In this document: in pieces, positions 7,995-15,291 of the stretch
How the letters are laid out: every line of letters starts with the position of its first letter
Position numbering within the stretch: position 1 is the first letter of the stretch
From: DASZMJ01 sp035551935
GTDB taxonomy: Bacteria > Planctomycetota > Planctomycetia > Isosphaerales > Isosphaeraceae
DNA length: 22,709 nt
NCBI GenBank assembly: GCA_035551935.1
Contig: DASZMJ010000528.1
Coordinates: 1-22,709 of the forward strand
Reading direction: 5' to 3'
Translations under genes and position numbers: made by a program
Notes under the pieces: model-generated
Told to the model about the DNA's origin: nothing
The model's database searches: none
The model's input: the letters and a program-made list of their open reading frames with translations, nothing else

Positions 7995-10043
7995 ATGGCC
8001 ACGAGAGCCAGGGGCCTCGACGCCTCGCAGGAGGCCCTCCTGGGGTTGCTCGCCGTCGAGGTCGCCGTCTTCGCGGCGATCGGCAAGAACTTCCCGACGG
8101 TCGACAACGCCTTCGAGGTCCTCCGGCTCGGCACCGAGATCGGCCTCCTGGCCGTGGCGCTCACGCCCGTGATCGTCGGCGGCGGCATCGACCTGTCGGT
8201 CGGGTCGTTGATGGGCCTGTCGGCCGTCGTCTTCGGCAAGCTCTGGCGCGACGGCCCCTTGCCGATCGGCGTCGCGGCCCCGCTCACGCTCGGCGTCGGC
8301 GCGATCGCGGGGAGCTTGAACGGACTCCTCATCACGCGATGGCGCATCCCGCCGTTGATCGTCACGCTCGGCACGTTCTCGCTCTTCCGAGGCCTGGCCG
8401 AGGCGATCACGGCGGGCGTAGACAACTTCACGCACTTTCCCGCCGTCTTCCTCGAGCTCGGCCAGGGATACTTGCGCGGGGGCGTGCCGACGCAACTGCC
8501 GATCTTCGCCGCGGTCGCCGCCGCTTACTGGGTCCTCCTGCACCGCTCGACGATCGGCCGGGCTTTGGTTGCCATCGGCTTCTCGCCCGAGGGGGCGCGA
8601 CACGCGGGCCTGCCGGTTGGCAGGCGGGTCGGGCTCGTCTACGTGCTGTCGGGACTGGTCTCGAGCCTCGCGGCGATCCTCTACGTGGCGCACCTCGGCC
8701 AGGCGAAGGCCGACGCCGGCACCGGCTACGAGTTGATGGCGATCACCGCCGTCGTCCTCGGCGGCACGTCGATCTTCGGCGGCCGTGGGAGCGTCGGCGG
8801 GACCTTGTTGGGCCTCCTGGCCATCGCGGTCCTGCAGAACGGCCTCCGCCTGGCCGCCTTGCCCGCCGAGCTGGCCGGGGTCCTGACGGGCATCCTCCTC
8901 CTGGTCGCCATCGGCCTCGACCGACGGCCGGCGAAGGGTACGACTTCCTACACACAAGTCAACGTCGAGGGTTTCGTCGTGAAGAACTCGCAGGTCGCCG
9001 CGCTCGCGGCCGTGATCCTCGCGGCGGCGTTCATCGTCGCGGCGAGCAACGTCTGGATGGTTCGCGAACTCGAAAAGGGTCGATCGTCGGGCACTTCCTC
9101 GCCATCGGCCTCGGACTCGAACCCGAAGCCGGGGCGTCGGCCGATCACGGTGGCGATGATGCCGAAAACGAAAGGAAATGAATACTTCATCGCCTGCCGC
9201 AAGGGGGCCGAGGAGGCCGCGCGCGAGTTCGGCGTCGAGCTGATCTGGGACGGCCCGACGGACCCCGACCCGGCCAAGCAGAACGAGGTCATCGACACCT
9301 GGATCACCCGCAAGGTCGACGTCATCGCCGTCGCCGTCGAGAACCGCGCGGGCATCGCCTCGGTGCTCCGCAAGGCCCGCGCCCGCGGCATCCATGTCCT
9401 GACCTGGGACGCCGACTCCGAGCCCGACGCCCGCGAGTTCTTCGTCAACCAGGCCACCCCGCGCGGGATCGCCGAGGCGCTCATGGACAACGCCGCCCGC
9501 ATACTCAAGGGCAAAGGTGCCTTCGCGATCATCACGGCATCACTAACGGCCGGCAACATGATCGAATGGCAGCGTGAGATCGAGTCCTACCGCGCCGCGA
9601 AGTACCCCGACCTCGAGATGGCGGCGCTCCGCCCCTGCGACGACATCCAGAAGAAGGCGTTCGACGAGACGACCTCGGTGCTGAACAAGCGGCCCGACGT
9701 CAAGCTGATCGTCGGCATCTGCACCCCCGCCGTCCCCGGCGCCGCCGAGGCGGTCAAGCAGGCCGGCCGCACCGACGTCAAGGTCATCGGCCTCGGCCTG
9801 CCGAACGCCAACAAGCCCTATGTCCACGAGGGGATCGTCGACGGCCTCGTCCTCTGGAAGACCCAGGACCTCGGCTACCTGACCGTCCTCGCCGCCCGCC
9901 AGCTCGCCGACGGCGACCTGAAGGCCGGCGCCACCCGGATGGCCGCCGGCCGCCTCGGCACCATCGCCATCGAGGGGGACAACATCCTCCTCGGCAAGCC
10001 GTTCCTGTTCACCAGGGAGAACATCGATCAGTTCGATTTCTGA
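7995..10043 (+). CDS. Fused ABC permease and sugar-binding protein (RhaQ-RhaS-like)
   Basis: The 682-residue product combines two parts usually encoded by separate genes. Residues about 1-315 are a CUT2 permease: VIVGGGIDLSVGSLMGLSAV, IPPLIVTLGTFSLFRGLAEA, IGFSPEGARHAGL and GGTSIFGGRGSVGGTLLG. After a short linker (RRPAKGTTSYTQ), residues about 330-355 form one more hydrophobic helix (SQVAALAAVILAAAFIVAA). A Ser/Pro/Lys spacer leads to a type I periplasmic-binding fold at about 385-682, starting ITVAMMPKTKGNEYFIACRK and resembling RhaS/LsrB-type proteins (KQNEVIDTWITRKVDVIAVAVEN, LTWDADSEPDA, MIEWQRE). The extra helix would place the binding domain on the outer face of the membrane. GGGAGG lies 9 bases before the ATG. 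No stop separates the parts, so the fusion is real in this sequence. Confidence 0.9.
   Translation: MATRARGLDASQEALLGLLAVEVAVFAAIGKNFPTVDNAFEVLRLGTEIGLLAVALTPVIVGGGIDLSVGSLMGLSAVVFGKLWRDGPLPIGVAAPLTLGVGAIAGSLNGLLITRWRIPPLIVTLGTFSLFRGLAEAITAGVDNFTHFPAVFLELGQGYLRGGVPTQLPIFAAVAAAYWVLLHRSTIGRALVAIGFSPEGARHAGLPVGRRVGLVYVLSGLVSSLAAILYVAHLGQAKADAGTGYELMAITAVVLGGTSIFGGRGSVGGTLLGLLAIAVLQNGLRLAALPAELAGVLTGILLLVAIGLDRRPAKGTTSYTQVNVEGFVVKNSQVAALAAVILAAAFIVAASNVWMVRELEKGRSSGTSSPSASDSNPKPGRRPITVAMMPKTKGNEYFIACRKGAEEAAREFGVELIWDGPTDPDPAKQNEVIDTWITRKVDVIAVAVENRAGIASVLRKARARGIHVLTWDADSEPDAREFFVNQATPRGIAEALMDNAARILKGKGAFAIITASLTAGNMIEWQREIESYRAAKYPDLEMAALRPCDDIQKKAFDETTSVLNKRPDVKLIVGICTPAVPGAAEAVKQAGRTDVKVIGLGLPNANKPYVHEGIVDGLVLWKTQDLGYLTVLAARQLADGDLKAGATRMAAGRLGTIAIEGDNILLGKPFLFTRENIDQFDF
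8967..8981 (+). promoter_or_regulatory. Possible internal ribosome site and GTG start at the fusion junction
   Basis: GAGGG at 8967-8971 is followed after 7 bases by an in-frame GTG at 8979-8981 (codon 329 of the fused gene). Translation from this GTG would give a 354-residue protein beginning with a basic residue and a hydrophobic helix (VKNSQVAALAAVILAAAF read as M-KNSQ...), exactly like a free membrane-anchored binding protein. Spacing and composition fit a working start, but GAGG motifs are common in this GC-rich DNA. Confidence 0.4.
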
Positions 10044-10058
10044 CCGCTCGGGTTGGAT

Positions 10059-10157
10059 TGGCGGGAGCGCATGGGAATCGAACCCACCGGCGGCCTGTCT
10101 CCAGGCCGTCCACCGGTTTTGAAGACCGGGCCGGGCACCAGCGCCGGACGCGCCCCC
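10059..10157 (-). tRNA. selC: tRNA-Sec (anticodon TCA)
   Basis: Read on the minus strand, the sequence folds as a selenocysteine tRNA. There is an 8-bp acceptor stem (GGGGGCGC with GCGCTCCC, one G-T pair), longer than the normal 7. The anticodon stem CCGGT/ACCGG closes the loop CTTCAAA with anticodon TCA, which reads UGA. A long variable arm follows (ACGGCCTG GAGA CAGGCCGC), then a T arm with loop TTCGATT. Discriminator G and an encoded CCA lie at 10,062-10,059. Length is 96 bases without CCA, as expected for tRNA-Sec. It converges with the transporter gene, whose stop is 15 bp away. No selA, selB or selD is in the window. Confidence 0.93.
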
Positions 10158-10169
10158 GAGGCGTTCGGC

Positions 10170-10175
10170 TACAAT
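10170..10175 (+). promoter_or_regulatory. Candidate -10 element upstream of the phosphatase-like gene
   Basis: TACAAT at 10,170-10,175 within GGCTACAAT matches the -10 consensus at five of six positions. It lies 55 bp before the ATG at 10,230. No convincing -35 is present at the expected distance. The overlapping TACAATGTA is palindromic, so the opposite strand could also serve the tRNA gene. Confidence 0.35.
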
Positions 10176-10229
10176 GTAACTTCCGAGGTCGGTCGTGACC
10201 AGCGGGCCGCCTGATCGCTGAGGATTCCG

Positions 10230-10670
10230 ATGGACCGAATCCCTCCGTTCCCGCTCTGGGTCGGGCACGCGGGCGACGGCCGGGACGTCGTCGCCTTGTT
10301 CGACCGCGGCATCGAGGCGGTCGTCCAGGTCGCGGTCGAGGAGGAGCCGTTGCGACCGTCCCGCGAACTCATCTGCCTCCGGTTCCCTCTGTCGGATGGG
10401 ACGGGGAACAGGGCCGAGGTCGTGCGACTGGCACTCGTCGCGACCTCGTCGCTGCTCGCCCTGGGAGTGCCGACTCTGGTTTGTTGCGGCTCGGGCCTGA
10501 GCCGGGCGCCGGCCCTCGCCGCCGGGAGCCTAGCGATCCTCGATGGTGAAACGCCCGAGTCCCGGCTCATCGAGCTGTCGCGGTACCGGCGCTGCGATGT
10601 ATCGCCGGGCTTCTGGGGTGACGTCGTGGGGGCGGTCGCGAGGACCTCTCCGAGCCGATGGTCCCGATAG
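10230..10670 (+). CDS. Small dual-specificity-phosphatase-like protein
   Basis: The 146-residue product has the end-to-end pattern of a compact dual-specificity/tyrosine phosphatase. VVALFDRGIEAVVQVAVEE resembles the early strand and helix. FPLSDGTGN (about 52-60) corresponds to the general-acid loop with Asp56. TLVCCGSGLSRAPALAA (about 83-99) is the P-loop, where Cys86-GSGLS-Arg92 fits CX5R. The usual His before the nucleophilic Cys is replaced by Cys85, and the loop has Gly-Ser-Gly where canonical enzymes have x-x-G-x-x. The ATG is preceded by GAGG at a spacing of 8 bases. The stop lies just before truB, so the two may be co-transcribed. The substrate is unknown; phosphatase activity is inferred from the motif. 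Confidence 0.68.
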   Translation: MDRIPPFPLWVGHAGDGRDVVALFDRGIEAVVQVAVEEEPLRPSRELICLRFPLSDGTGNRAEVVRLALVATSSLLALGVPTLVCCGSGLSRAPALAAGSLAILDGETPESRLIELSRYRRCDVSPGFWGDVVGAVARTSPSRWSR

Positions 10671-10682
10671 GATCTTTGACCT

Positions 10683-11567
10683 TTGAAATCTGGCATCTTG
10701 AATCTGAACAAGCCCTCCGGCCCCACGTCGCGCGACGTCGTCGATCGGGTCGCGCGGCTCGTGAGGAAGACGAAGGTGGGGCACGCGGGGACGCTCGACC
10801 CGCTGGCGACGGGGGTCCTGGTCGTCGCCGTCGGGGCGGCGACGAGGCTCATCGAGTATGTCCAGCGGATGCCGAAGACGTATCGGACCGTGATCCGCCT
10901 GGGCGCCCGGAGCGACACGCTCGACGCGCTGGGGCGGGTCACGGAGGTCGAGAATCCGCCGGTGCCGGTTGAGGACCAGATCCGCGCAGCGTTGGCGCAG
11001 CAAGTGGGCACGATCCTGCAAAGGCCGCCCGAGTTCTCCGCGCTCAGGGTCGGCGGTCGGCGGGCGTACGACCTCGCACGCGCCGGCCAGGAAGTTGAAC
11101 TAGCCGCGCGGCCGATACGGGTGGATCGCATCGAAATGATCGACTATGCGTGGCCGACCCTGACGCTGGAGATCGACTGCGGCGGCGGGACGTACATCCG
11201 CTCGATCGCGCGTGACCTCGGCGAGGCGCTCGGTTGCGGGGGTTTGATCGAGGTCCTGACGCGGACCCGGATCGGTCCGTTCTCGATCGCCGAGGCGATC
11301 GACCCCGGATCGTTGACCGCCGAGACGCTCTCGGCGGCCCTCCGACCGTCCGATCAGGCTGTCGCGGGTTTGCCCCGGTTCGAGCTGGATGAGACGCAAG
11401 CCGGCGCGGTGAGGCGCGGCCAGGCCGTACGGATCGGGGCAGGGGGGGGCTCGGCTCTTGAGGGCGAGGTCGCCCTCATCGGGCCCGACGGCAAGCTCGT
11501 CGCGATCGGCGAGGCCGGCCCCGGCGGCGACCGCATCGAGCCGCGCCGGGTGCTGGCGGGCGAGTGA
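10683..11567 (+). CDS. truB: tRNA pseudouridine(55) synthase
   Basis: The 294-residue product converts U55 in the T loop of tRNAs to pseudouridine. The N-terminus GILNLNKPSGPTSRDVVDRV and the catalytic block KVGHAGTLDPLATGVLVVAVG (Asp39 nucleophile) are diagnostic. MPKTYRTVIRLGARSDTLDALG, RPPEFSALRVGGRRAYDLAR and GTYIRSIARDLGEALG follow in the canonical order. Length fits bacterial TruB. The start is TTG at 10,683, preceded by AGGA at 10,667-10,670, which overlaps the stop of the upstream gene. No in-frame ATG would retain the N-terminal motif. The nearby tRNA-Sec gene is a formal substrate, but that proximity is probably chance. Confidence 0.95.
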   Translation: MKSGILNLNKPSGPTSRDVVDRVARLVRKTKVGHAGTLDPLATGVLVVAVGAATRLIEYVQRMPKTYRTVIRLGARSDTLDALGRVTEVENPPVPVEDQIRAALAQQVGTILQRPPEFSALRVGGRRAYDLARAGQEVELAARPIRVDRIEMIDYAWPTLTLEIDCGGGTYIRSIARDLGEALGCGGLIEVLTRTRIGPFSIAEAIDPGSLTAETLSAALRPSDQAVAGLPRFELDETQAGAVRRGQAVRIGAGGGSALEGEVALIGPDGKLVAIGEAGPGGDRIEPRRVLAGE

Positions 11568-11759
11568 CGCGCGACTGGTGGGCTCGCGCGTGATGAGGCC
11601 GGAGTGCGCTCATCCCCGACAAAAGTCGCAATCCTCGCGATCCCGGCATCCCGATTGCGAGGCAGACGCCGCGGCGCCGCGGCGGCCTCCGGGACGGTCC
11701 GGGCGGCGATCGGAACGACCCCACGGATGATCGGCACCGGGACAGACGAGAGGTTGTTG

Positions 11760-12221
11760 ATGTACAAGGTCCGCGACGGCAGGCTAGGGAAGTGCGTCCA
11801 TGCGACGAGGGACATCGAGCCGGGCGAGTTGGTCATCCGCGGCCTCGGGCACCGCGTCCCGAACCGGACGAGGCACTCGCTCCAGGTCGATTTCGACAAG
11901 CACCTCGTCGTCCCCGGCCCCCTGGAGTTGATCAATCACTCGTGCGACCCGAACTGCGGCGTGATCGTTCGCCCCGAGGTCGACCAGATCGAGATCTACG
12001 CCCGCTGGCCGATCGCGGCCGGAGAGGAGCTGGGGACGGACTACGCGATGTTCGAGCACGAGATCCTCTTCATGCCCGGCCCCTGCCTCTGCGGCTCGCC
12101 GGTCTGCCGCGGCAAGATCACCGGGTACAAGGACCTCCCCGACGACCGCCGCCGGGCCTACGGTCGCTTCATCGCCCCCTACCTGCTCGAGATCGACAGC
12201 CTCGTCTCGCAGGCCGGCTGA
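11760..12221 (+). CDS. SET-domain protein, putative protein-lysine methyltransferase
   Basis: The 153-residue product is almost wholly a SET domain with a post-SET-like tail. The family core appears as GKCVHATRDIEPGELVIRG (about 11-29), LINHSCDPNCGV (about 58-69, the NHSCxPN cofactor/active-site segment) and IAAGEELGTDYAMFE (about 85-99, the GEELxxDY segment). The Cys-rich end CLCGSPVCRGKITGY resembles the zinc-binding post-SET region. An AGAGG ribosome site 6 bases before ATG 11,760 decides the start; upstream in-frame codons look non-coding. SET methyltransferases use S-adenosylmethionine to methylate lysines. The bacterial target is not predictable. The stop is 3 bp from the end of the convergent ferredoxin gene. 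The 190-bp gap after truB contains no recognised feature. Confidence 0.87.
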   Translation: MYKVRDGRLGKCVHATRDIEPGELVIRGLGHRVPNRTRHSLQVDFDKHLVVPGPLELINHSCDPNCGVIVRPEVDQIEIYARWPIAAGEELGTDYAMFEHEILFMPGPCLCGSPVCRGKITGYKDLPDDRRRAYGRFIAPYLLEIDSLVSQAG

Positions 12222-12224
12222 TCC

Positions 12225-12464
12225 TCAAGCGCCCGTACCGTCGTCGCCGATGGCCTCGACGGGGCAGCCGTCACGGGCGACCCGGCACGCCTCTTCCTCG
12301 TCGACCGTCGCCGGCTGGCGGGCGACGAAGCTGTAGCGGCCCGGGTCGTGCCGCGCGAAGTGGTCGGGGGCGGCCTCGCGGCAGAACTCGCAGTCGATGC
12401 AGGTCACATCGACGTAGAATCGGCCCGGCACGTTCTCGGGCACCTTCCGGCTCGGGTCGGCCAT
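12225..12464 (-). CDS. Small single-cluster ferredoxin
   Basis: The 79-residue soluble product is a likely electron carrier with one iron-sulfur cluster. VTCIDCEFCREAAPDHF (about 20-36) supplies the C-x2-C-x2-C ligands and GCPVEAIG (about 66-73) the remote Cys-Pro. This is the arrangement of [4Fe-4S] single-cluster ferredoxins. Another Cys (EEEACRVA) lies between. The ATG at 12,464 has a strong GAGGGGGAG upstream on the minus strand; the longer open frame from 12,572 has no ribosome site and poor composition. The redox partner is unknown; none of the neighbours is an obvious candidate. Confidence 0.85.
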   Translation of the reverse strand: MADPSRKVPENVPGRFYVDVTCIDCEFCREAAPDHFARHDPGRYSFVARQPATVDEEEACRVARDGCPVEAIGDDGTGA

Positions 12465-12513
12465 GGAACTCCCCCTCACCGCGGTCGGCGCACATTTTCT
12501 CTCTGAACAGGCG

Positions 12514-12586
12514 TTGACATTTCCCGCCGGCCGTGGTTTCTTCAGGTCCGCCGCGCGTGTTTTTCTGTACACGTCACGGCGACGTG
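12514..12586 (+). promoter_or_regulatory. Candidate promoter and small inverted repeat before the VOC gene
   Basis: A perfect -35 hexamer TTGACA at 12,514-12,519 is followed 17 bases later by a poor -10, TTTCTT at 12,537-12,542. Downstream, CACGTC (12,570-12,575) and GACGTG (12,581-12,586) form a 6-bp inverted repeat with a 5-base centre that could be an operator or leader hairpin. The gene start is at 12,632. The region also drives the divergent ferredoxin gene. Confidence 0.3.
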
Positions 12587-12631
12587 CACGCGGGCGGCCG
12601 ATTGAGTCTTCGATGAGGGAGAGGAAGAGTC

Positions 12632-13120
12632 ATGGGCCACGCGGTGAAGCCGGTCCCGGAAGGGACGCACACGATCACGCCGTCGTTGGTGATCAAGGGC
12701 GCGGCCGACGCGATCGCCTTCTACATCAAGGCGTTCGGCGCCCAGGAACTGTACCGGATGTCCTGCCCGCAGACCGGGGCCATCATGCACGCCGAGCTCC
12801 AGATCGGCGACTCGAAGCTGATGCTCAGCGACGAGTTCCCCGGCCACCATTGCCTCGGGCCGGTGGCGATCGGGGGGTCGCCGGTGACGCTCCATCTCTA
12901 CGTCGACGACGTCGACGCCACGTACCAGCAGGCCATCGACGCGGGCGCGACGGCGACCATGCCGCCGTCGGACATGTTCTGGGGCGACCGCTACGGCAAG
13001 CTCGTCGATCCCTTCGGCCACAACTGGGGACTCGCCACCCACATCGAGGACGTGCCCCCGGAGCAGATGCACGAGCGCATGAAGTCGGCGATGTCGGCGA
13101 TGGCGCCGGCGGCCTCCTGA
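12632..13120 (+). CDS. VOC/glyoxalase-fold protein, PhnB-like
   Basis: The 162-residue product belongs to the vicinal-oxygen-chelate superfamily, in the PhnB-like branch. Typical segments are TITPSLVIKGAADAIAFYIKAFGA (about 13-36), IMHAELQIGDSKLMLSDEFP (about 51-70), VTLHLYVDDVDATYQQAIDAGA (about 89-110) and DRYGKLVDPFGHNWGLATH (about 122-140). DPFGHNW is a hallmark. A Met/Ala-rich tail follows. GAGGGAGAGGAAGAG just upstream serves ATG 12,632. Members include uncharacterised metal-binding proteins, so no reaction is assigned; the phnB label in databases does not imply phosphonate metabolism. Confidence 0.85.
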   Translation: MGHAVKPVPEGTHTITPSLVIKGAADAIAFYIKAFGAQELYRMSCPQTGAIMHAELQIGDSKLMLSDEFPGHHCLGPVAIGGSPVTLHLYVDDVDATYQQAIDAGATATMPPSDMFWGDRYGKLVDPFGHNWGLATHIEDVPPEQMHERMKSAMSAMAPAAS

Positions 13121-13136
13121 GCGGACGATGATCCTC

Positions 13137-13173
13137 GCCGGCCCGTCGGCTCGATCGGGGCCGCCGGGCCGGC
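13137..13173. terminator. Bidirectional hairpin terminator candidate
   Basis: Arms at 13,137-13,149 and 13,161-13,173 (GCCGGCCCG... and ...CGGGCCGGC) pair over 13 positions with one mismatch around an 11-base loop. The hairpin lies exactly between the convergent VOC and ilvC genes. There is no marked T-run on either side, so efficiency is uncertain. Confidence 0.5.
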
Positions 13174-13179
13174 CTCGGC

Positions 13180-14184
13180 TCATTTCTCCTTGGCGTCGAT
13201 CCACGACATCAACGACCGGAGCCGCTTGCCGACCTCCTCGACCGGGTGCTGGCGCTCGCGGCGCTTGATGGCGTTGAAGGTGGGGCGGCCGGCCTTGTTC
13301 TCGAGGATCCACTCGCGGGCGAACTCGCCGGCCTGGATCTCGTGGAGGATCTTCCGCATCTCGGTGCGGGTCTGCTCGTTGATGATCCGGGGGCCGCGGG
13401 TGTAGTCGCCGAACTCGGCGGTGTTCGAGATGCTGTAGCGCATGTAGTTGAGGCCGCCCTGGTACATCAGGTCGACGATCAGCTTCAGCTCGTGGAGGCA
13501 CTCGAAATACGCGCTCTCGGGCTGATAGCCGGCCTCGACGAGCGTCTCGAAGCCCATCTTCACCAGGGCGCTGACGCCGCCGCAGAGGACGACCTGCTCG
13601 CCGAAGAGGTCCGTCTCCGTCTCCTCGGCGAAGGTCGTCTGGAGCACGCCGCCGCGGGTCCCGCCGATCCCCTTGGCGTAGGCCAGGGCGAGCGCCTTCC
13701 CCCTCGGCGAGCAGTTCTCGGCCGTCGCGATCAGGCAGGGGACGCCGCCCCCCTTGACGAACTCGCTGCGGACGAGGTGTCCCGGCCCCTTCGGCGCGAC
13801 CAGGGCGCAGTCGACCCCGTCCGGGGGCACGACCTGGCCGAAGTGGACGTTGAAGCCGTGCGAGCAGAGCAACAGGTCGCCCGGCCGGAGCTTGGGCCGG
13901 ATGTCCCGCGAATACACGTCTCCCTGGACCTCGTCGGGCAGCAGGATGTTGACGAGGTCGCCGGCCTCGGCGGCCTCGGCGGCCGAGACGGGCTTGAAGC
14001 CGTCCTTCACGGCCTGGTCGTGGTTCGGCGAGCCGGGGCGCTGGCCGACGACCACGTTGCAGCCCGAGTCCCGCAGGTTCTGCGCCTGGGCGTGCCCCTG
14101 GCTGCCGTAGCCGATGATCGCGATCGTCTTGCCCTTCAGGAGCCCGAGGTCGGCGTCCTGGTCGTAGTACATCGTGGCCGGCAT
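13180..14184 (-). CDS. ilvC: Ketol-acid reductoisomerase (class I)
   Basis: The 334-residue enzyme converts acetolactate or acetohydroxybutyrate to the dihydroxy acids of valine, leucine and isoleucine synthesis, using NADPH and Mg2+. Its length fits the short class I type. The Rossmann motif IIGYGSQGHAQAQNLRDSG is at about 23-41, followed by VVVGQRPGS, which contacts the cofactor. The catalytic region LVAPKGPGHLVRSEF, the metal-ligand helix FAEETETDLFGEQVVLCGG and SISNTAEFGDYTRGPRI are intact. ATG 14,184 gives the family start PATMYYDQDADLGLL; a GAGAGGA lies 10 bases upstream. It follows ilvN by 57 bp on the same strand, forming a branched-chain amino acid operon. Confidence 0.95.
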   Translation of the reverse strand: MPATMYYDQDADLGLLKGKTIAIIGYGSQGHAQAQNLRDSGCNVVVGQRPGSPNHDQAVKDGFKPVSAAEAAEAGDLVNILLPDEVQGDVYSRDIRPKLRPGDLLLCSHGFNVHFGQVVPPDGVDCALVAPKGPGHLVRSEFVKGGGVPCLIATAENCSPRGKALALAYAKGIGGTRGGVLQTTFAEETETDLFGEQVVLCGGVSALVKMGFETLVEAGYQPESAYFECLHELKLIVDLMYQGGLNYMRYSISNTAEFGDYTRGPRIINEQTRTEMRKILHEIQAGEFAREWILENKAGRPTFNAIKRRERQHPVEEVGKRLRSLMSWIDAKEK

Positions 14185-14241
14185 CGGGGCGATTCCTCTC
14201 TGAGAAGCGAATCCCAAGGTGAATGTACGGTCGAAAGGACG

Positions 14242-14784
14242 TCAGAGGTTCGAGTGGCCGACGACGGCGGCGGTCGGCTCGTCGGCGTCGTCGTCGATCT
14301 CGGCGGCGCGGCTGCTGCGGACGAGCGCGATGCGGCCGGTGCGGGCGAGCTCGCGGATGCCGTAGGGGCGGACCAGCTCGATGAACGCCTCGATCTTCTT
14401 CTCGGTGCCCGAGATCTCGATGATGAGCTGCTCGGGGCCGATGTCGACGATCCGGCCGCGGAAGTCCTCGACGAGGCCACGGATCTCCGGCCGCCGCTCG
14501 GGGGTCGCGTCGACCTTGATGAGCATCAGGTCGCGCTCGATGAAGTCCTCGCGCGAGATGTCGATGACGCGGACGACGGTGACGATCTTCTCGAGCTGCT
14601 TGCGGACCTGCTCGAGCACCCGGTCGTCCCCCTTGACCACGAAGGACATGCGCGAGAGGTGGGGGTCCTCCGTCTCGCCGACGGCCAGGCTGTCGATGTT
14701 GAACCCGCGCGAGGAGAGCATACCCGAGACGTGGGCCAGGACCCCCGGCTGGTTCTGCACCAAGGCCGAGAGCACGTGCCGCAT
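14242..14784 (-). CDS. ilvN: Acetolactate synthase, regulatory small subunit
   Basis: The 180-residue product binds valine and stimulates the catalytic subunit of acetolactate synthase. The ACT domain appears as MRHVLSALVQNQPGVLAHVSG and RGFNIDSLAVGETEDPHLSRM, both canonical. The second half has ERDLMLIKVDA, IVDIGPEQLIIEISGTEKKIEAF and PYGIRELARTGRIALVRS. ATG 14,784 is preferred because families start at MRHVL; an in-frame TTG at 14,823 would add 13 residues. ilvC follows on the same strand. The catalytic subunit gene (ilvB/ilvI) is not adjacent, at least not inside the window, which is unusual. Confidence 0.94.
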   Translation of the reverse strand: MRHVLSALVQNQPGVLAHVSGMLSSRGFNIDSLAVGETEDPHLSRMSFVVKGDDRVLEQVRKQLEKIVTVVRVIDISREDFIERDLMLIKVDATPERRPEIRGLVEDFRGRIVDIGPEQLIIEISGTEKKIEAFIELVRPYGIRELARTGRIALVRSSRAAEIDDDADEPTAAVVGHSNL

Positions 14785-14970
14785 CCGCCCCGATCCCCGC
14801 GCCGACGCCCCTTGCGCGCTCAAGCTAGGTACCCCGAGCCAGAGAGAAGGATTCCGAGACCCGGGCGCGCCGGCCCTCGCCGCCGGCCGAACCGCCCGCG
14901 TCGTGATACTCTAGCGGCCCGGGGGCGCCGTCGGCAAGGGCAGGGGGGCGCCCCGAGGGAGGGTCCGCCG

Positions 14971-15258
14971 ATGCAACTGCATGGATTTGTGATGTCGGCC
15001 GAGCTGGTCGAGGAGCCGCCGGAGAGCGGGACGATCGAGCTCGTCCTGCGCGTGCAAGGGGTCGGGCCGGGGCAGCCGAGGCGGCTGGTCGTGCCGTTCG
15101 CGATGCTCCTGGCCGACGAGTCGCTGAGCCCGGAGGGGGTCCGGGGGCGGCCGTTCGAGGCCGAGGCCGTGGAGGAGCGGCCCGGGCGTTGGGTCGTCGC
15201 GATGCTGGCCGTCGGCGACCGGAGGGTCTTGCGCGAGGAGGGGCCGTCGGCGACGTAA
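14971..15258 (+). CDS. Small hypothetical protein
   Basis: The 95-residue acidic product begins MQLHGFVMSAELVEEPPESG and contains IELVLRVQGVGPGQPRRLVVPFAMLLADESL. An alternating hydrophobic pattern suggests a small beta-rich domain. No known family is recognised. A strong GAGGGAGGG ribosome site 7 bases before ATG 14,971 makes it very likely a true gene. It is divergent from ilvN, with 186 bp between them. The protein ends 185 bp before the MurE-like gene. Confidence 0.7.
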   Translation: MQLHGFVMSAELVEEPPESGTIELVLRVQGVGPGQPRRLVVPFAMLLADESLSPEGVRGRPFEAEAVEERPGRWVVAMLAVGDRRVLREEGPSAT

Positions 15259-15291
15259 CCGAGTGTCATCGGCGATCGGCGCCTCTTGCCA

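Noticed and set aside
10059..10157. tRNA-Sec as attachment site of the phage-like element
   Set aside because: selC is a known integration hotspot, but the element lies about 7 kb away with housekeeping genes between, and no repeat of the tRNA 3' end was noticed at 17,000-17,400.
13246..15258. 670-codon plus-strand open frame across ilvC and ilvN
   Set aside because: It is antisense to two clear genes; only its last 95 codons, with their own ATG and strong ribosome site, are taken as a gene.
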